Shown here piece after piece: positions 1 through 7,882 of a stretch of DNA of 37,243 bases. How positions within the stretch are numbered: the stretch's first letter is position 1; each line of letters starts with the position of its first letter. The notes below the pieces were generated by a model. That model ran no database searches and was not told the origin of the DNA. It saw nothing but the letters and a program-made list of their open reading frames with translations. The position numbers were made by a program, and so were the translations under genes. Source of the stretch: Myxococcales bacterium (GTDB lineage: Bacteria > Myxococcota_A > Polyangia > Polyangiales > Polyangiaceae); the NCBI GenBank assembly GCA_025351875.1, contig JANXVA010000408.1:1-37243 (forward strand), in the 5' to 3' direction.

Positions 1-500
1 GCGACGGCGCGCGCCGTCACCACGTCGAAGGCGTCGCGGAGCTCACCCTTGCCGAGCTGCTCGGCGCGCTCGGCCAGCACCTCGACGTTCGAGAGGCCCA
101 TCGCCTCGGTCACGGCGGAGAGGAAGGCCGCCTTCTTCTGCGTCGCTTCCACCAGCGTGACGTGGAGGTCGGGGCGCGCGATCGCGAGCACGATACCCGG
201 GACGCCTCCGCCCGAGCCAATGTCGACGAGCCGCGCGCTCGCCGGAACGCCTGCGAGGAGCGGCAACAGCGTGAGCGCGTCGAGGATGTGCCGCTCCCAC
301 GCGCCCTCCGGATCCTTGATCGCGGTGAGGTTCATCTGCTCGTTCATCGCGAGCATCCGTGCGAGGAAATCTCCGAGCCGCGCGAGCGTGGTCGCGTCGA
401 CGGGAGCGCCGATCGCGTCGAGACGTGCGCCGAAGCCCTCCGGGGCGATCAACGGGACGGACGGCGGCAAGGCGATGGGCGGGCGTTCTTCTCGGCTCAC
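1..500 (-). CDS. rsmG: 16S rRNA (guanine-527-N7)-methyltransferase RsmG, C-terminus outside window
   Basis: RsmG (GidB) methylates N7 of G527 in 16S rRNA using S-adenosylmethionine, in the cytoplasm. The reverse strand reads a GTG start at 500-498 in a frame closed upstream by a TAG. The visible part of about 166 residues contains the family landmarks: MNEQMNLTAIKD followed by WERHILDALTLLPLL, the SAM-binding loop VDIGSGGGVPGIVLAIARPD, then LVEATQKKAAFLSAV and the VVTARAVA segment at the window edge. The protein is cut by the left end of the window, so its last third is not seen. No ATG lies between the in-frame stop and the GTG, which supports the start. RsmG often sits beside mnmG and parAB, but those would lie outside the window. 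Confidence 0.93.
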   Translation of the reverse strand, partial: MSREERPPIALPPSVPLIAPEGFGARLDAIGAPVDATTLARLGDFLARMLAMNEQMNLTAIKDPEGAWERHILDALTLLPLLAGVPASARLVDIGSGGGVPGIVLAIARPDLHVTLVEATQKKAAFLSAVTEAMGLSNVEVLAERAEQLGKGELRDAFDVVTARAV

Positions 501-543
501 GTGGTCGCCACTCTAGATCACGGAGCCTGGCGTCGTCGCGCGG

Positions 544-1020
544 TCACGGACACGGCATCGCGAACGCTGTCGGGCCCTCGTACACGTCGTGGCCGATCGC
601 GACGGTCACCACCGCGCTCTCCGCGCCCTTCGGGACGAGGACGTCGAGCGCGCACCAGCCCTCGTTCATCTTGCCGAGCTTGGTGATGCGCGCGGGCGTC
701 GAGCCGAAGCGAACCTCGAACTGTTCGGCGAGGAGGCAGTCGGGGACGCGCTTGTCCGCCGACCACCCGAGACGCAGCATGACGCGGTCGCCCGCCGCGC
801 CGCACGCGGGCGCCATGGCGAGCGTCGCGTGGACCACGTCTGCGCTGATGGGCGTGGCGTCCGCGTTCCCCGAGGCGGCTGGGTCGGCCGGCGTCGTCGG
901 GCTCGTCGTGGTCGCCGGCACGACGGGCGCGCCGGGCTCGCTCGAGCAACCGAGCGACAGCGTCAGGGATGCAATCGCAGCCGGCGCCGCCAGGACGAGG
1001 AGCAAGGGACGAAGGACCAT
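544..1020 (-). CDS. Predicted lipoprotein with an IPT/TIG-like domain
   Basis: A 158-residue protein starting at ATG 1020-1018 (MVLRPLLLVLAAP...). It has a lipoprotein signal with the lipobox LSLGC, so it is probably anchored in a membrane. A Ser/Thr/Pro/Ala-rich linker follows, then one globular domain of about 95 residues. That domain resembles an IPT/TIG immunoglobulin-like fold by eye: PACGAAGDRVMLRLGW, then VRFGSTPARITKLG, then VLVPKGAESAVVTVAIG. The domain also has three or four cysteines. The longer open frame up to 1161 is Arg-rich and does not look translated. It lies downstream of and parallel to nothing obvious; the divergent gene begins at 1167. The function is unknown. Confidence 0.75.
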   Translation of the reverse strand: MVLRPLLLVLAAPAAIASLTLSLGCSSEPGAPVVPATTTSPTTPADPAASGNADATPISADVVHATLAMAPACGAAGDRVMLRLGWSADKRVPDCLLAEQFEVRFGSTPARITKLGKMNEGWCALDVLVPKGAESAVVTVAIGHDVYEGPTAFAMPCP

Positions 1021-1166
1021 CGCGCGGCGCACCGTAGCTCCGCGCGAGCGCCGTGCCTTCGTCGAATGTGTCGTGAGACGCAACCTGGATGTGGACACCC
1101 GCCTGACCACGACCCTGCGCGGTGTGTCTTGTGCGCCGCAGATAGTTCGCGGATCCTCCACTTTAC

Positions 1167-2387
1167 ATGGCGATCACCTCGTTGACCTATGAACCTCCGG
1201 TTCGTCGTTCCTCCACGCGGCCGAGCCTCGATTACGAGCTCCTCGAAGCTGCTGTCACCCTGGCCGATGAAGGGCGGCCGCTCGAGTCGCTCCTCAAGGT
1301 CTTCGAGCATCTTCTCCCCGGCGAGAAGGTGCCGGACCTCGCGACGAGCACGTTCTCCTTCACGCAAGGCTCGTCGAAGGTGACGACGCGGATCGAGAAC
1401 GACGACCTCATCATCACCGTTCCGCTCGTGAAGGTGCCGGCCGATGGCCGAGGCATCGCGGCGCTCCGCCACGTCCTCACGCAGATCAGCGCCACCGGCC
1501 AGCTCTATCAACCGCGCTTGAACGGCGACGACATCCGCCTCGAGTTCCGCGATCGCCTCGCGCGCCTGCATCCCGCGAAGGTGCTCGAGGTCCTGAGGGC
1601 GATGCCGGCCGAGGCGGACGAGAACGACGATTTCTTGATCGGGCAGTTCGGCGCGATGCCTCTCGAGCGCGGCGCCGTCGCACCCCTCGACGACGCCGAG
1701 TTCGCACGGGCCGAGGCGATGTGGCGAAGCCACTGGAACGACGTCGAGGAGCTCCTCAAGGAGTGCCAGCGCAAGCGGTCGATGTTCTTCCTCAACGAGA
1801 TGACGGCGTACGCGCTCCATCGCGTGTCCTTCGCGCTGCCGCTCTGTGGGTTCGTCGGGTCGAAGCTCTCGGAGCTCGCGTCGACGTTCAACGACGGCGA
1901 CAACGATCCGACCAAGCGCGAGACCACGCTCGCGAAGTGCGCGAAGGAGATGAAGGCGATCTCCAGCGCAGACCTCCGCAAAAGCATGGGCCACACGACC
2001 TACGCGATCAGCCCGCACGCCGAGGGCACGGCCAACGTTCTCGACGGGTACATCGGCGAGGGCAACTACACCGAGACCATCGAGCGGCTGCGCACCACCG
2101 GCAAGCCGTTCGAGGCCGCGCTCGCGCTCATCAGCACCTACAACTTCCTTCTCAGCCGGTACTCCTGGCCCGAGGAGATCGAGGTCAAGCTCATGGCGGC
2201 TCTCGAGCAGGCGTCCGGAAAGCCGTGGAAGGAGGCCGCGACGATCCTCACCGACCACGCGAAGGCCATCGTGGAGGAGTTCGTCGACGTCGACGACGAA
2301 GACGAAGACGAAGACGAAGACGAAGACGAAGACGAAGACGGCGAAGAAGACGGCGAAGAAGACGAAGAGGACGGTGAGGACGAATGA
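1167..2387 (+). CDS. Uncharacterised protein with YbjN-like N-terminal domain and poly-Asp/Glu tail
   Basis: A 406-residue protein with no signal peptide or membrane segment. Residues of about 20-165 show alternating beta strands and helices (FSFTQG, LIITVPLVKVP, DIRLEFRDRL, LLIGQFGA-like end) that recall the YbjN / type III secretion chaperone-like fold. This is a by-eye resemblance only. The middle (about 170-365) is helical and unrecognised. The last ~30 residues are almost only Asp and Glu, encoded by a perfect hexanucleotide repeat. Its stop overlaps the ATG of the next gene (ATGA at 2384-2387), so it is translationally coupled to a cytosolic trypsin-like protease whose C-terminal part has the same YbjN-like look. 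The pair may therefore bind each other, or this protein may be the substrate or adaptor of the protease. Confidence 0.75.
   Translation: MAITSLTYEPPVRRSSTRPSLDYELLEAAVTLADEGRPLESLLKVFEHLLPGEKVPDLATSTFSFTQGSSKVTTRIENDDLIITVPLVKVPADGRGIAALRHVLTQISATGQLYQPRLNGDDIRLEFRDRLARLHPAKVLEVLRAMPAEADENDDFLIGQFGAMPLERGAVAPLDDAEFARAEAMWRSHWNDVEELLKECQRKRSMFFLNEMTAYALHRVSFALPLCGFVGSKLSELASTFNDGDNDPTKRETTLAKCAKEMKAISSADLRKSMGHTTYAISPHAEGTANVLDGYIGEGNYTETIERLRTTGKPFEAALALISTYNFLLSRYSWPEEIEVKLMAALEQASGKPWKEAATILTDHAKAIVEEFVDVDDEDEDEDEDEDEDEDGEEDGEEDEEDGEDE
2295..2336 (+). repeat. Hexanucleotide tandem repeat GACGAA x7 (in frame)
   Basis: Seven perfect copies of GACGAA, followed by imperfect GAAGAC/GGCGAAGAA units, encode the (Asp-Glu)n tail of the preceding protein. 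The unit is six bases, so slippage would change tail length by two residues without breaking the frame. Confidence 0.9.
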
Positions 2388-3502
2388 GCACCACGCTGGA
2401 CATCGAGTCGCTCGGAGTTTTTCAGGTCTTCACCGGTGGCGGGACCGGCTCGGGGTTCCTGATCGACAACCGCCTCCTCGTGACGAACTGCCACGTCGTC
2501 GCGCCCTTCCAGAAGGTCGCCGTCGAGCGGCGTGACAAGCAGCGCATCGCCGGGACCGTTCGGCGCATCTCCCCCAAGCGCGACCTCGCGATCGTCGAGC
2601 TCTCCGTTCCGCTCGAGGGCGAGCTCCTCGTCCTCGCGCAAGGCGAGGGCCTCGGCGCGAAGCAGACCGTGCACATCGTCGGGTTCCCCGTCGGGCTGCC
2701 GCTCTCGGTGACCGAGGGCGTCATCTCCAACCCGAAGCAGCAGCTCGACGGGCAGCAGTTCGTCCAGACCGACGCCGCGATCAACCCTGGCAACTCGGGA
2801 GGCCCGATCCTCGACGAGCGGAAGCAGGTGGTCGCCGTCACGACCTGCAAGCTCTCCTCGGCCGACATGGTCGGCTTCGGGATCCCCGCCTCCGACGTGC
2901 TCCAGTTCGTCGAGGCCTTCCGCGGCCAGACGGCGCCGTTTGGTGTCGTTTGCCCCTCGTGCGACGATCTGCTCGTCTCCGCGGAGCGCTACTGCAACGG
3001 GTGCGGCTCCGATCTCGAGAGCCTCGAGCTCGAGACGCTCTTCGATCCTCAGCCCGATCATCCCATCGTCAGCTTCGTCGAGAACGGGCTCGCGAAGGCG
3101 AACATCGACCCCTTGCTCGCGCGTCACGGTGAGCACAACTGGTCGTTCCACAGCGGGAGCGCGCCGATCAAGATCTGGTGCTGTTGCTCGGAGCACCTCT
3201 GCTTTTCGTCCCCGCTCGCGGAGGTCGGGAAGCAGAAGCTCGGCGATCTCTTCCGCTTCCTCCTCTCGGACGAGCACGCGCCGTTCTCGTTCGATCTCGC
3301 CGAGAGCACCATCCGCATGAACCTCACGTTTCACATGTCCGACGTGTTCGCGCATGCCGGTACCGACGAGGTCGCCGGGTGGATCGCGAAGTTCATCGCC
3401 TCGGCCGACAAGTTCGACAACGTGCTCGTCGACACCTACGGCTGCGCGCCCGCGCAGGAGACGCAGGTGACGTTCCTGAAGGAACAGAGCGGTCGCCAGT
3501 AG
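2384..3502 (+). CDS. Cytosolic trypsin-like (S1C/HtrA-type) protease with zinc ribbon and YbjN-like C-terminal domain
   Basis: A 372-residue protein. Residues of about 10-180 form a chymotrypsin-fold protease of the DegP/HtrA type with the complete triad: His37 in TNCHVV, Asp67 in RDLAIVEL, and Ser138 in NPGNSGGPI. There is no PDZ domain. There is also no signal peptide or membrane helix, unlike most bacterial HtrA proteins, so it should act in the cytoplasm. A zinc ribbon follows, with two CxxC pairs (Cys190/193 and Cys204/207). Residues of about 226-365 look like a YbjN/type III chaperone-type domain (WSFHSGSAPIKIW, FSFDLAESTIRMNLTFHM). The ATG overlaps the upstream stop (ATGA). A Ser/Thr kinase gene follows 81 nt downstream on the same strand, suggesting one functional unit. 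The substrate is unknown. Confidence 0.85.
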   Translation: MSTTLDIESLGVFQVFTGGGTGSGFLIDNRLLVTNCHVVAPFQKVAVERRDKQRIAGTVRRISPKRDLAIVELSVPLEGELLVLAQGEGLGAKQTVHIVGFPVGLPLSVTEGVISNPKQQLDGQQFVQTDAAINPGNSGGPILDERKQVVAVTTCKLSSADMVGFGIPASDVLQFVEAFRGQTAPFGVVCPSCDDLLVSAERYCNGCGSDLESLELETLFDPQPDHPIVSFVENGLAKANIDPLLARHGEHNWSFHSGSAPIKIWCCCSEHLCFSSPLAEVGKQKLGDLFRFLLSDEHAPFSFDLAESTIRMNLTFHMSDVFAHAGTDEVAGWIAKFIASADKFDNVLVDTYGCAPAQETQVTFLKEQSGRQ

Positions 3503-3573
3503 AGCTCGCTCGACGGCGACACGGAGGGGGGTGAGCCGGCGCGCCCTCCTCCGCCGCCTTCGCAAGTGCGCTA

Positions 3574-3579
3574 TAGAAT
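3574..3579 (+). promoter_or_regulatory. Candidate -10 element TAGAAT just before a GTG start
   Basis: CTATAGAATC lies 4 nt upstream of the chosen kinase start. The same arrangement, a TAGGAT-like hexamer a few bases before the start codon, recurs at several other genes in the window. If it is a promoter, the transcript would be leaderless and the GTG at 3566 would lie upstream of it. No matching -35 box is evident. Confidence 0.4.
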
Positions 3580-3583
3580 CGGC

Positions 3584-5014
3584 GTGAGCACGCCTCCCGA
3601 CCCGAACGCGTCGAAGGCGCTCCGCGGCGGTCGGTACACGCTGGTTCGCAAGCTCGGAGAGGGCTCGCAGGGCGAGACCCACGAGGCGATCGACGAGGGC
3701 GTCGGCCCCGAGGCTCGGCAGCGCGCCGCGCGTGCCGCGCCCCTCGCCGACAAGTGGGCGCGCTACGTTCGCGACCAGCAGAGCGGCGGTGACGTCCCCC
3801 AGGACGCGAGGCTCGTGGCCATCAAGTGTTTTCGCGTGGGCACCGCGAAGGCGTGGAAGGACGTCGAGCTCGCCGAGCGCGAGGCGCGCACGCTCGCGGC
3901 GCTCGATCACCCGCACCTGCCGAAGTACTTCGAGCACTTCGAGGAGGACGGCGCGCTCTACCTGGTGATGGAGAAGATCGAAGGAGAGAGCCTCGCGTCG
4001 CTCCGCAAGAGCTCACGCGCCATGAGCGTCGCGGAGATCACGCGGATGCTCGAGGACATCGGAGGCGCCCTTCGCTACCTCCACGGGCGCGCGCCGCCTG
4101 TCGTGCATCGAGACATCAAGCCGGGCAACATCATCCGCCGTCCCGACGGCTCCTTCGCCCTCGTCGACTTCGGCGCCGTCCGCGATCGCCTGCGGCCCGC
4201 GGGCGGCAGTACGGTCGTCGGGACGTTCGGCTTCATGGCGCCCGAGCAGTTCCAGGGCCGCGCGTCTTCCGCGTCCGACGTGTACGGGCTAGGAGCGACC
4301 GCGCTGACCATGCTCACGGGGACGGAGCCCGAGGACCTTCCCCACGAGGGTCTCGGCATCGACGTAGCTCGCGCGCTGCCGAGAGGAATTCCGGCGCGGC
4401 TCGGTCGGGCGCTCGAGGCGATGCTCGTCGCCGACCCCGATCGCCGGCTCGGGTCCGTCGACGAAGCGCTCGCGATCCTCCACGGTGAGGCGGCGAAGCA
4501 GAAGGAGAAGCAGCGCTCGCCGTCGAAACGCCAACAGCGGAAGCAGCGTCGCGATTCGGCGCGTCGCCGCCGTCCACCGCTCCTCCCGCGGATGCTCGGG
4601 CGCGTCGGGCTCTTCGTCGCGATGCTCGTGGTCTGGGTCACGGTCGGCTTCGCCGTCCCCGTCGTGCTGATCCTCCTCTCGCTGCTCTTCGGCGCCACGC
4701 TGCGCCGCGCGGCGGCGTCGTGCGTCGACGCGGCGAAGCGGAGCCAGGCCGCGCTGGGCCGCGCCTCGATGTGGCTGTCAGGTCATCGCGAGGAGGCGAT
4801 CGCCCTGCGCAAGGAGGACGAGGCCGCGAGGATCCGCGTCGCTCCGGCCCCGGAGCGCGTACGCACAGCGATCGAGGAGAACGTCGAGGCCCCCGCGGAG
4901 GATGCCGACGCGTGGATGGAGGCGCGGCTGGAGAAGGAGGCGCAGCGAGAGCGCATGCGTACACATGCGAGAGCCCCGACGCAGCGCGACACCTTCGGCC
5001 GCAGGAGGAAGTGA
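3584..5014 (+). CDS. Membrane-anchored serine/threonine protein kinase
   Basis: A 476-residue Hanks-type kinase, counted from GTG 3584. The kinase domain covers about residues 18-285, with the glycine loop LGEGSQGETHEA, ATP-binding Lys81 (VAIKCF), catalytic HRDIKPGN at 175-182, DFG at 195-197 and APEQ at 219-222. A long insertion of about 40 residues separates the glycine loop from the Lys strand, which is unusual. A basic stretch (KEKQRSPSKRQQRKQRR) precedes one or two hydrophobic segments at about 340-372 (FVAMLVVWVTVGFAVPVVLILL). An acidic and basic helical tail of about 105 residues follows, so the kinase faces the cytoplasm. GTG 3566 is an alternative start, six codons longer, but it overlaps a likely -10 element. 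It follows the acidic-tail protein and protease genes, and may phosphorylate or be cleaved by them; this is inference from gene order only. Confidence 0.9.
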   Translation: MSTPPDPNASKALRGGRYTLVRKLGEGSQGETHEAIDEGVGPEARQRAARAAPLADKWARYVRDQQSGGDVPQDARLVAIKCFRVGTAKAWKDVELAEREARTLAALDHPHLPKYFEHFEEDGALYLVMEKIEGESLASLRKSSRAMSVAEITRMLEDIGGALRYLHGRAPPVVHRDIKPGNIIRRPDGSFALVDFGAVRDRLRPAGGSTVVGTFGFMAPEQFQGRASSASDVYGLGATALTMLTGTEPEDLPHEGLGIDVARALPRGIPARLGRALEAMLVADPDRRLGSVDEALAILHGEAAKQKEKQRSPSKRQQRKQRRDSARRRRPPLLPRMLGRVGLFVAMLVVWVTVGFAVPVVLILLSLLFGATLRRAAASCVDAAKRSQAALGRASMWLSGHREEAIALRKEDEAARIRVAPAPERVRTAIEENVEAPAEDADAWMEARLEKEAQRERMRTHARAPTQRDTFGRRRK

Positions 5015-5064
5015 GCCGCTCAGCTCAGGACGTTCGCTTCGGCTCTTCGATGAACGCGCAGCCG

Positions 5065-5742
5065 TCACGCCTTGACGACGAAGCGGTAGCTCGCGTGGCG
5101 CTTCGGCTCTCCGCCCGCGTCCTCCCACTGGTACGCGTAGCGCCCGATGTGCCGGAGCCGAATGCGGGTGTCGGCGTGGATTGCGAAGCCTGCCTGACGC
5201 GCTCGCTCGCTGAACGCAAAGTCCTCCGCGAGGTACCACGCGCCGACCTCGGTCTCCTTCACGAGCGGCAAGTAGAACGGAACGAACGGCGTCCCGAACT
5301 GCGCGTTGCACGTGGGCAGGGCGAGCTTTTGCTCGACCGTCTCGTAGACCGAGCTGCGCACGAGCGTGAACCCGCCGGCCGCGTAGAGGATCTCGGATAG
5401 CCCGCCCCCCTCGCCGAAGATCTGCTCACGCGTGCCCGGCAGGACGTGGGACGACAGCGCGCGTGCGCCCTTCTTCGGGTAGATGCCGCAGACGAAGGGC
5501 AAGTCGTGCTCGAGGAGCATGTCGACGTCGGACGCTTCGAACGCGACGTCGGCATCGACCCAGAGCAGCTCGGTGAAGCCCTCCTTCAGCGCGTCGTGGG
5601 CCATGATGCAGCGCGCCTGGTCGATCGCCGAGGCCCCGCGGAAGACGCGGACCTTGATGCCGCGCGCGCGCAGCTTCTGGAGAGAAGCCTCGCACTCGGG
5701 CTCCATCACGTTCGCCACGGGGACGAGCGCGACGAGATTCAC
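5065..5742 (-). CDS. Glycosyltransferase-like (GT-A fold) protein
   Basis: A 225-residue protein starting at GTG 5742-5740, which overlaps the stop of the upstream lipoprotein gene in a GTGA arrangement. It begins directly with a strand (VNLVALVPVANVME) and has the outline of a GT-A nucleotide-diphospho-sugar transferase: GIKVRVFRGASAIDQARCIM, then the DxD-like WVDADVAF at about residues 60-67. The segment DLPFVCGIYPKKG and an Arg/His-rich C-terminal part (AEDFAFSERARQAGFAI) follow, resembling family-2-like transferases that scan a hit by residue DF(A/S). There is no signal or membrane helix. Sugar donor and acceptor cannot be told. A longer open frame up to 5934 is a shadow of the lipoprotein gene. 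Coupling to a lipoprotein gene suggests cell-envelope work, but that is inference. Confidence 0.7.
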   Translation of the reverse strand: MNLVALVPVANVMEPECEASLQKLRARGIKVRVFRGASAIDQARCIMAHDALKEGFTELLWVDADVAFEASDVDMLLEHDLPFVCGIYPKKGARALSSHVLPGTREQIFGEGGGLSEILYAAGGFTLVRSSVYETVEQKLALPTCNAQFGTPFVPFYLPLVKETEVGAWYLAEDFAFSERARQAGFAIHADTRIRLRHIGRYAYQWEDAGGEPKRHASYRFVVKA

Positions 5743-6644
5743 GGGCACTGCAACGGGCAGGGCGTCGCGGCCGGCGCCCCCGCAGAGGTCTCGCACGAGG
5801 CGGTGCCGCCGCCAGACGGGCACGAGCAGCGACAGCACCTCTTGCTGCTGTCGAGAGAGTTCGCGCACGCGCCGAGCGTGCTCGTGCCCGCGACGTCGCC
5901 GGCGCAATAGCTGCCGGCTGCGTTGAGCCCACACTTCGGGTAGGTACCCGCCTCCGTGCCGCTCTCGATCTTCGCGTCCGTGTGGGTCATGGAATCGTCA
6001 GCCGCGTCGACTTGCGAAACGTCGTCGAAGGACGACCCGTCGAGGTCGGCGTCGTAGGCGCCGTCCGACGAGCCGGCCTCACCTCCGCTGCCGCTGCCCT
6101 CACCCGGATGCTCCTGAACGAGGCCGCAGTCGCTCCCGTTGCAGGTGACGCTGGCGTCGACGCACGTTCCCTTGAAGCAGGTGCTCGACGGCTCGCACGC
6201 CTGGCCGATGCACTGTGGGTCGAGGACGACGGGGAGCGTGAGCGACGTGTGATCGATGAACGCGAAGCTGCGCCGCGCGATGATGCAGCGCTGCGCGGCC
6301 GTGCCGTCAGCACATGCCGAGGGCTCGGGGGCCGGAGCTCCTCCGACCTTCACGCCGACCGCCACCACGATCGTCGCGGTCTTACCGCCTGGCGCGACGA
6401 CGAGGGTTCCGATCAATCCGCTCGCGTCACAGTCGCGGGTCACTGCCGTGCTGAACTGCTTCTCGAAACGCTGCTGGGTCTCCTTCTGATCGGGACCAAC
6501 GACGAGCTCCACGCTGGAGAGGTCGCTGCACTTCGCGCCCGTGCTCACGCGAACGGTCAGCTGCGTAGGCTCACGGCACGAGACGGCGACGGCGAACGAC
6601 GCCAGCACGCAGAACGAGAGCGACGTCTTTCGTGCGCGTGTCAT
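5739..6644 (-). CDS. Cys-rich predicted lipoprotein of unknown function
   Basis: A 301-residue protein starting at ATG 6644-6642 (MTRARKTSLSFCVLASF...), with a lipoprotein signal ending at Cys23 (VAVSC). The mature part starts with a domain of about 130 residues (LTVRVSTGAKCSDLSSVELVVG). A Cys-rich segment with an EGF-like look follows (CIGQACEPSSTCFKGTCV and similar), then an acidic Gly/Ser/Asp linker, then a second Cys-rich tail ending CPLQCP. Similar multi-domain lipoproteins are common in Polyangia and have no known role. The upstream frame to 7043 runs through the divergent PilZ gene and is not used. Its stop overlaps the start of the glycosyltransferase-like gene. Confidence 0.78.
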   Translation of the reverse strand: MTRARKTSLSFCVLASFAVAVSCREPTQLTVRVSTGAKCSDLSSVELVVGPDQKETQQRFEKQFSTAVTRDCDASGLIGTLVVAPGGKTATIVVAVGVKVGGAPAPEPSACADGTAAQRCIIARRSFAFIDHTSLTLPVVLDPQCIGQACEPSSTCFKGTCVDASVTCNGSDCGLVQEHPGEGSGSGGEAGSSDGAYDADLDGSSFDDVSQVDAADDSMTHTDAKIESGTEAGTYPKCGLNAAGSYCAGDVAGTSTLGACANSLDSSKRCCRCSCPSGGGTASCETSAGAPAATPCPLQCP

Positions 6645-6720
6645 CAGCTCATGGAACGCTAGCACTGATCGCGACGCCACGACCCTCGACGCCGCGCCGA
6701 GCGTCGGCGACAATGGCGCC

Positions 6721-7833
6721 GTGGACACGGAAACCTCAGGAGTCGAATCGCGGCGGAGCGCCCGGACCGCAGGCCGCTTCTGGGTAGCGGTCGAGGGCGT
6801 CGACACGGAGCTCGTACCTCGCCGTGGGGACATCAGCGCGACCGGCATTTTCTTCGAGACCGAGTTCGAGATCGGGGATGCCGGCACCGTCCAGTGGCTC
6901 CACATCGCGAGCTGGGATCGCACCTGCGCGGTGACGGTCATGGCGCACGTCGTTCGCGCGGTCACCCTCGCGGATGTGCATCGCGAGGTCCGAGGCATCG
7001 CTCTCGAGTTCATGCCCGAGAGCGACGTCGCCGCCGCGAGCATCTGCCAGCTCGCTCGCTACATCCTCGAGAGCCCGCCCGGCTCGGAGTCCAATCCCGA
7101 GATGTCGCCGCGCGTCACGGCGCGGGCCGGTCCGGGCGCCGCCGAGGCGACCGCCGTCAGGCTCAACAAGCTCAGCGTGCAGACGCTCCTCCTCGAGACC
7201 GACTGGACCGTGCCAGTCGGTGAGCCGGTACGCGTGGAGATCATCGCGCGGGGCGTGCGTCGTCCCATCCGCGTGGAGGGCACGGCGGTGAGTGTGCTCC
7301 CGGCGATGCAGAGCAGCGGGAAGCGTTTTCGAATCGCCGTGCACGTGAACTCGGAGGTCGAAGGACCGCTGCGTCGTTTCTCCTCGATCGCGATGGCGGC
7401 GGTGAGGCCCGAGGAGATGGGCCGACTGCCGCAAGGGAGCCAGAGCGGTCCTCTCGACCACCTGCTCTCGGCCCTCATCCAGCCGCCGGAGACGCCGCCG
7501 GAGCGCCGGCACCTCTCCGGGCTGCTCTCCCGGATTCCGTTCACCACGCTGTGCTCGCTCATCGAGCTGGAGCGTCTCAGCGGAGACCTGACGATCCGTC
7601 GCGCCACGGTGACGTCGCGGCTCTTCCTCCGTGAAGGGCGCTTCGTCGACGTCGAGCCCTACACCAGCGATCCGCGGGGCGAGCTCGCGAAGCTGCTCGA
7701 GTGCCGTGACGGCTCCTTCGAACTCGACATCGCCCCGGTCGAGCGCGCCGACCGGATCGGAACGACGATGACCCAGCTCCTGCTCGATCTCGCCTGCGCC
7801 GCGGACGAGGCGAAGGCCGAGCGCGGCGCGTAA
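6721..7833 (+). CDS. PilZ-DUF4388 protein (probable c-di-GMP effector)
   Basis: A 370-residue soluble protein starting at GTG 6721. Residues 8-120 look like a PilZ domain: an Arg-rich switch (ESRRSARTAGRF) followed by the D/NxSxxG-type motif DISATGIFFE, as needed for cyclic di-GMP binding. Residues of about 140-230 resemble a second, degenerate PilZ-like barrel (LNKLSVQTLLLETDW) without the Arg switch. The last 115 residues (IPFTTLCSLIELERLSGDLTIRRATVTSRLF, GRFVDVEP, GELAKLLECRDGSFEL) match the pattern of DUF4388/PATAN, often found in myxobacterial motility and signalling proteins. It is divergent from the lipoprotein gene at 6644, with 76 nt between. The in-frame extension to 6541 overlaps the lipoprotein start and is less likely. 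Confidence 0.82.
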   Translation: MDTETSGVESRRSARTAGRFWVAVEGVDTELVPRRGDISATGIFFETEFEIGDAGTVQWLHIASWDRTCAVTVMAHVVRAVTLADVHREVRGIALEFMPESDVAAASICQLARYILESPPGSESNPEMSPRVTARAGPGAAEATAVRLNKLSVQTLLLETDWTVPVGEPVRVEIIARGVRRPIRVEGTAVSVLPAMQSSGKRFRIAVHVNSEVEGPLRRFSSIAMAAVRPEEMGRLPQGSQSGPLDHLLSALIQPPETPPERRHLSGLLSRIPFTTLCSLIELERLSGDLTIRRATVTSRLFLREGRFVDVEPYTSDPRGELAKLLECRDGSFELDIAPVERADRIGTTMTQLLLDLACAADEAKAERGA

Positions 7834-7850
7834 CGGCACCGCAGCGGTTC

Positions 7851-7882
7851 GCGCCTGATGCGCGGCGCAGTGATTCAGGCGC
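7851..7882. terminator. Candidate bidirectional stem-loop between convergent genes
   Basis: GCGCCTGA (7851-7858) pairs with TCAGGCGC (7875-7882) across a GC-rich loop, between the convergent PilZ and carF genes. The right arm includes the carF stop codon. There is no T-run, so it is at best a weak or Rho-assisted terminator. Confidence 0.35.

Noticed and set aside
2295-2336. CRISPR-like repeat array
   Set aside because: It is a contiguous hexamer without spacers and encodes an Asp/Glu tail in frame.
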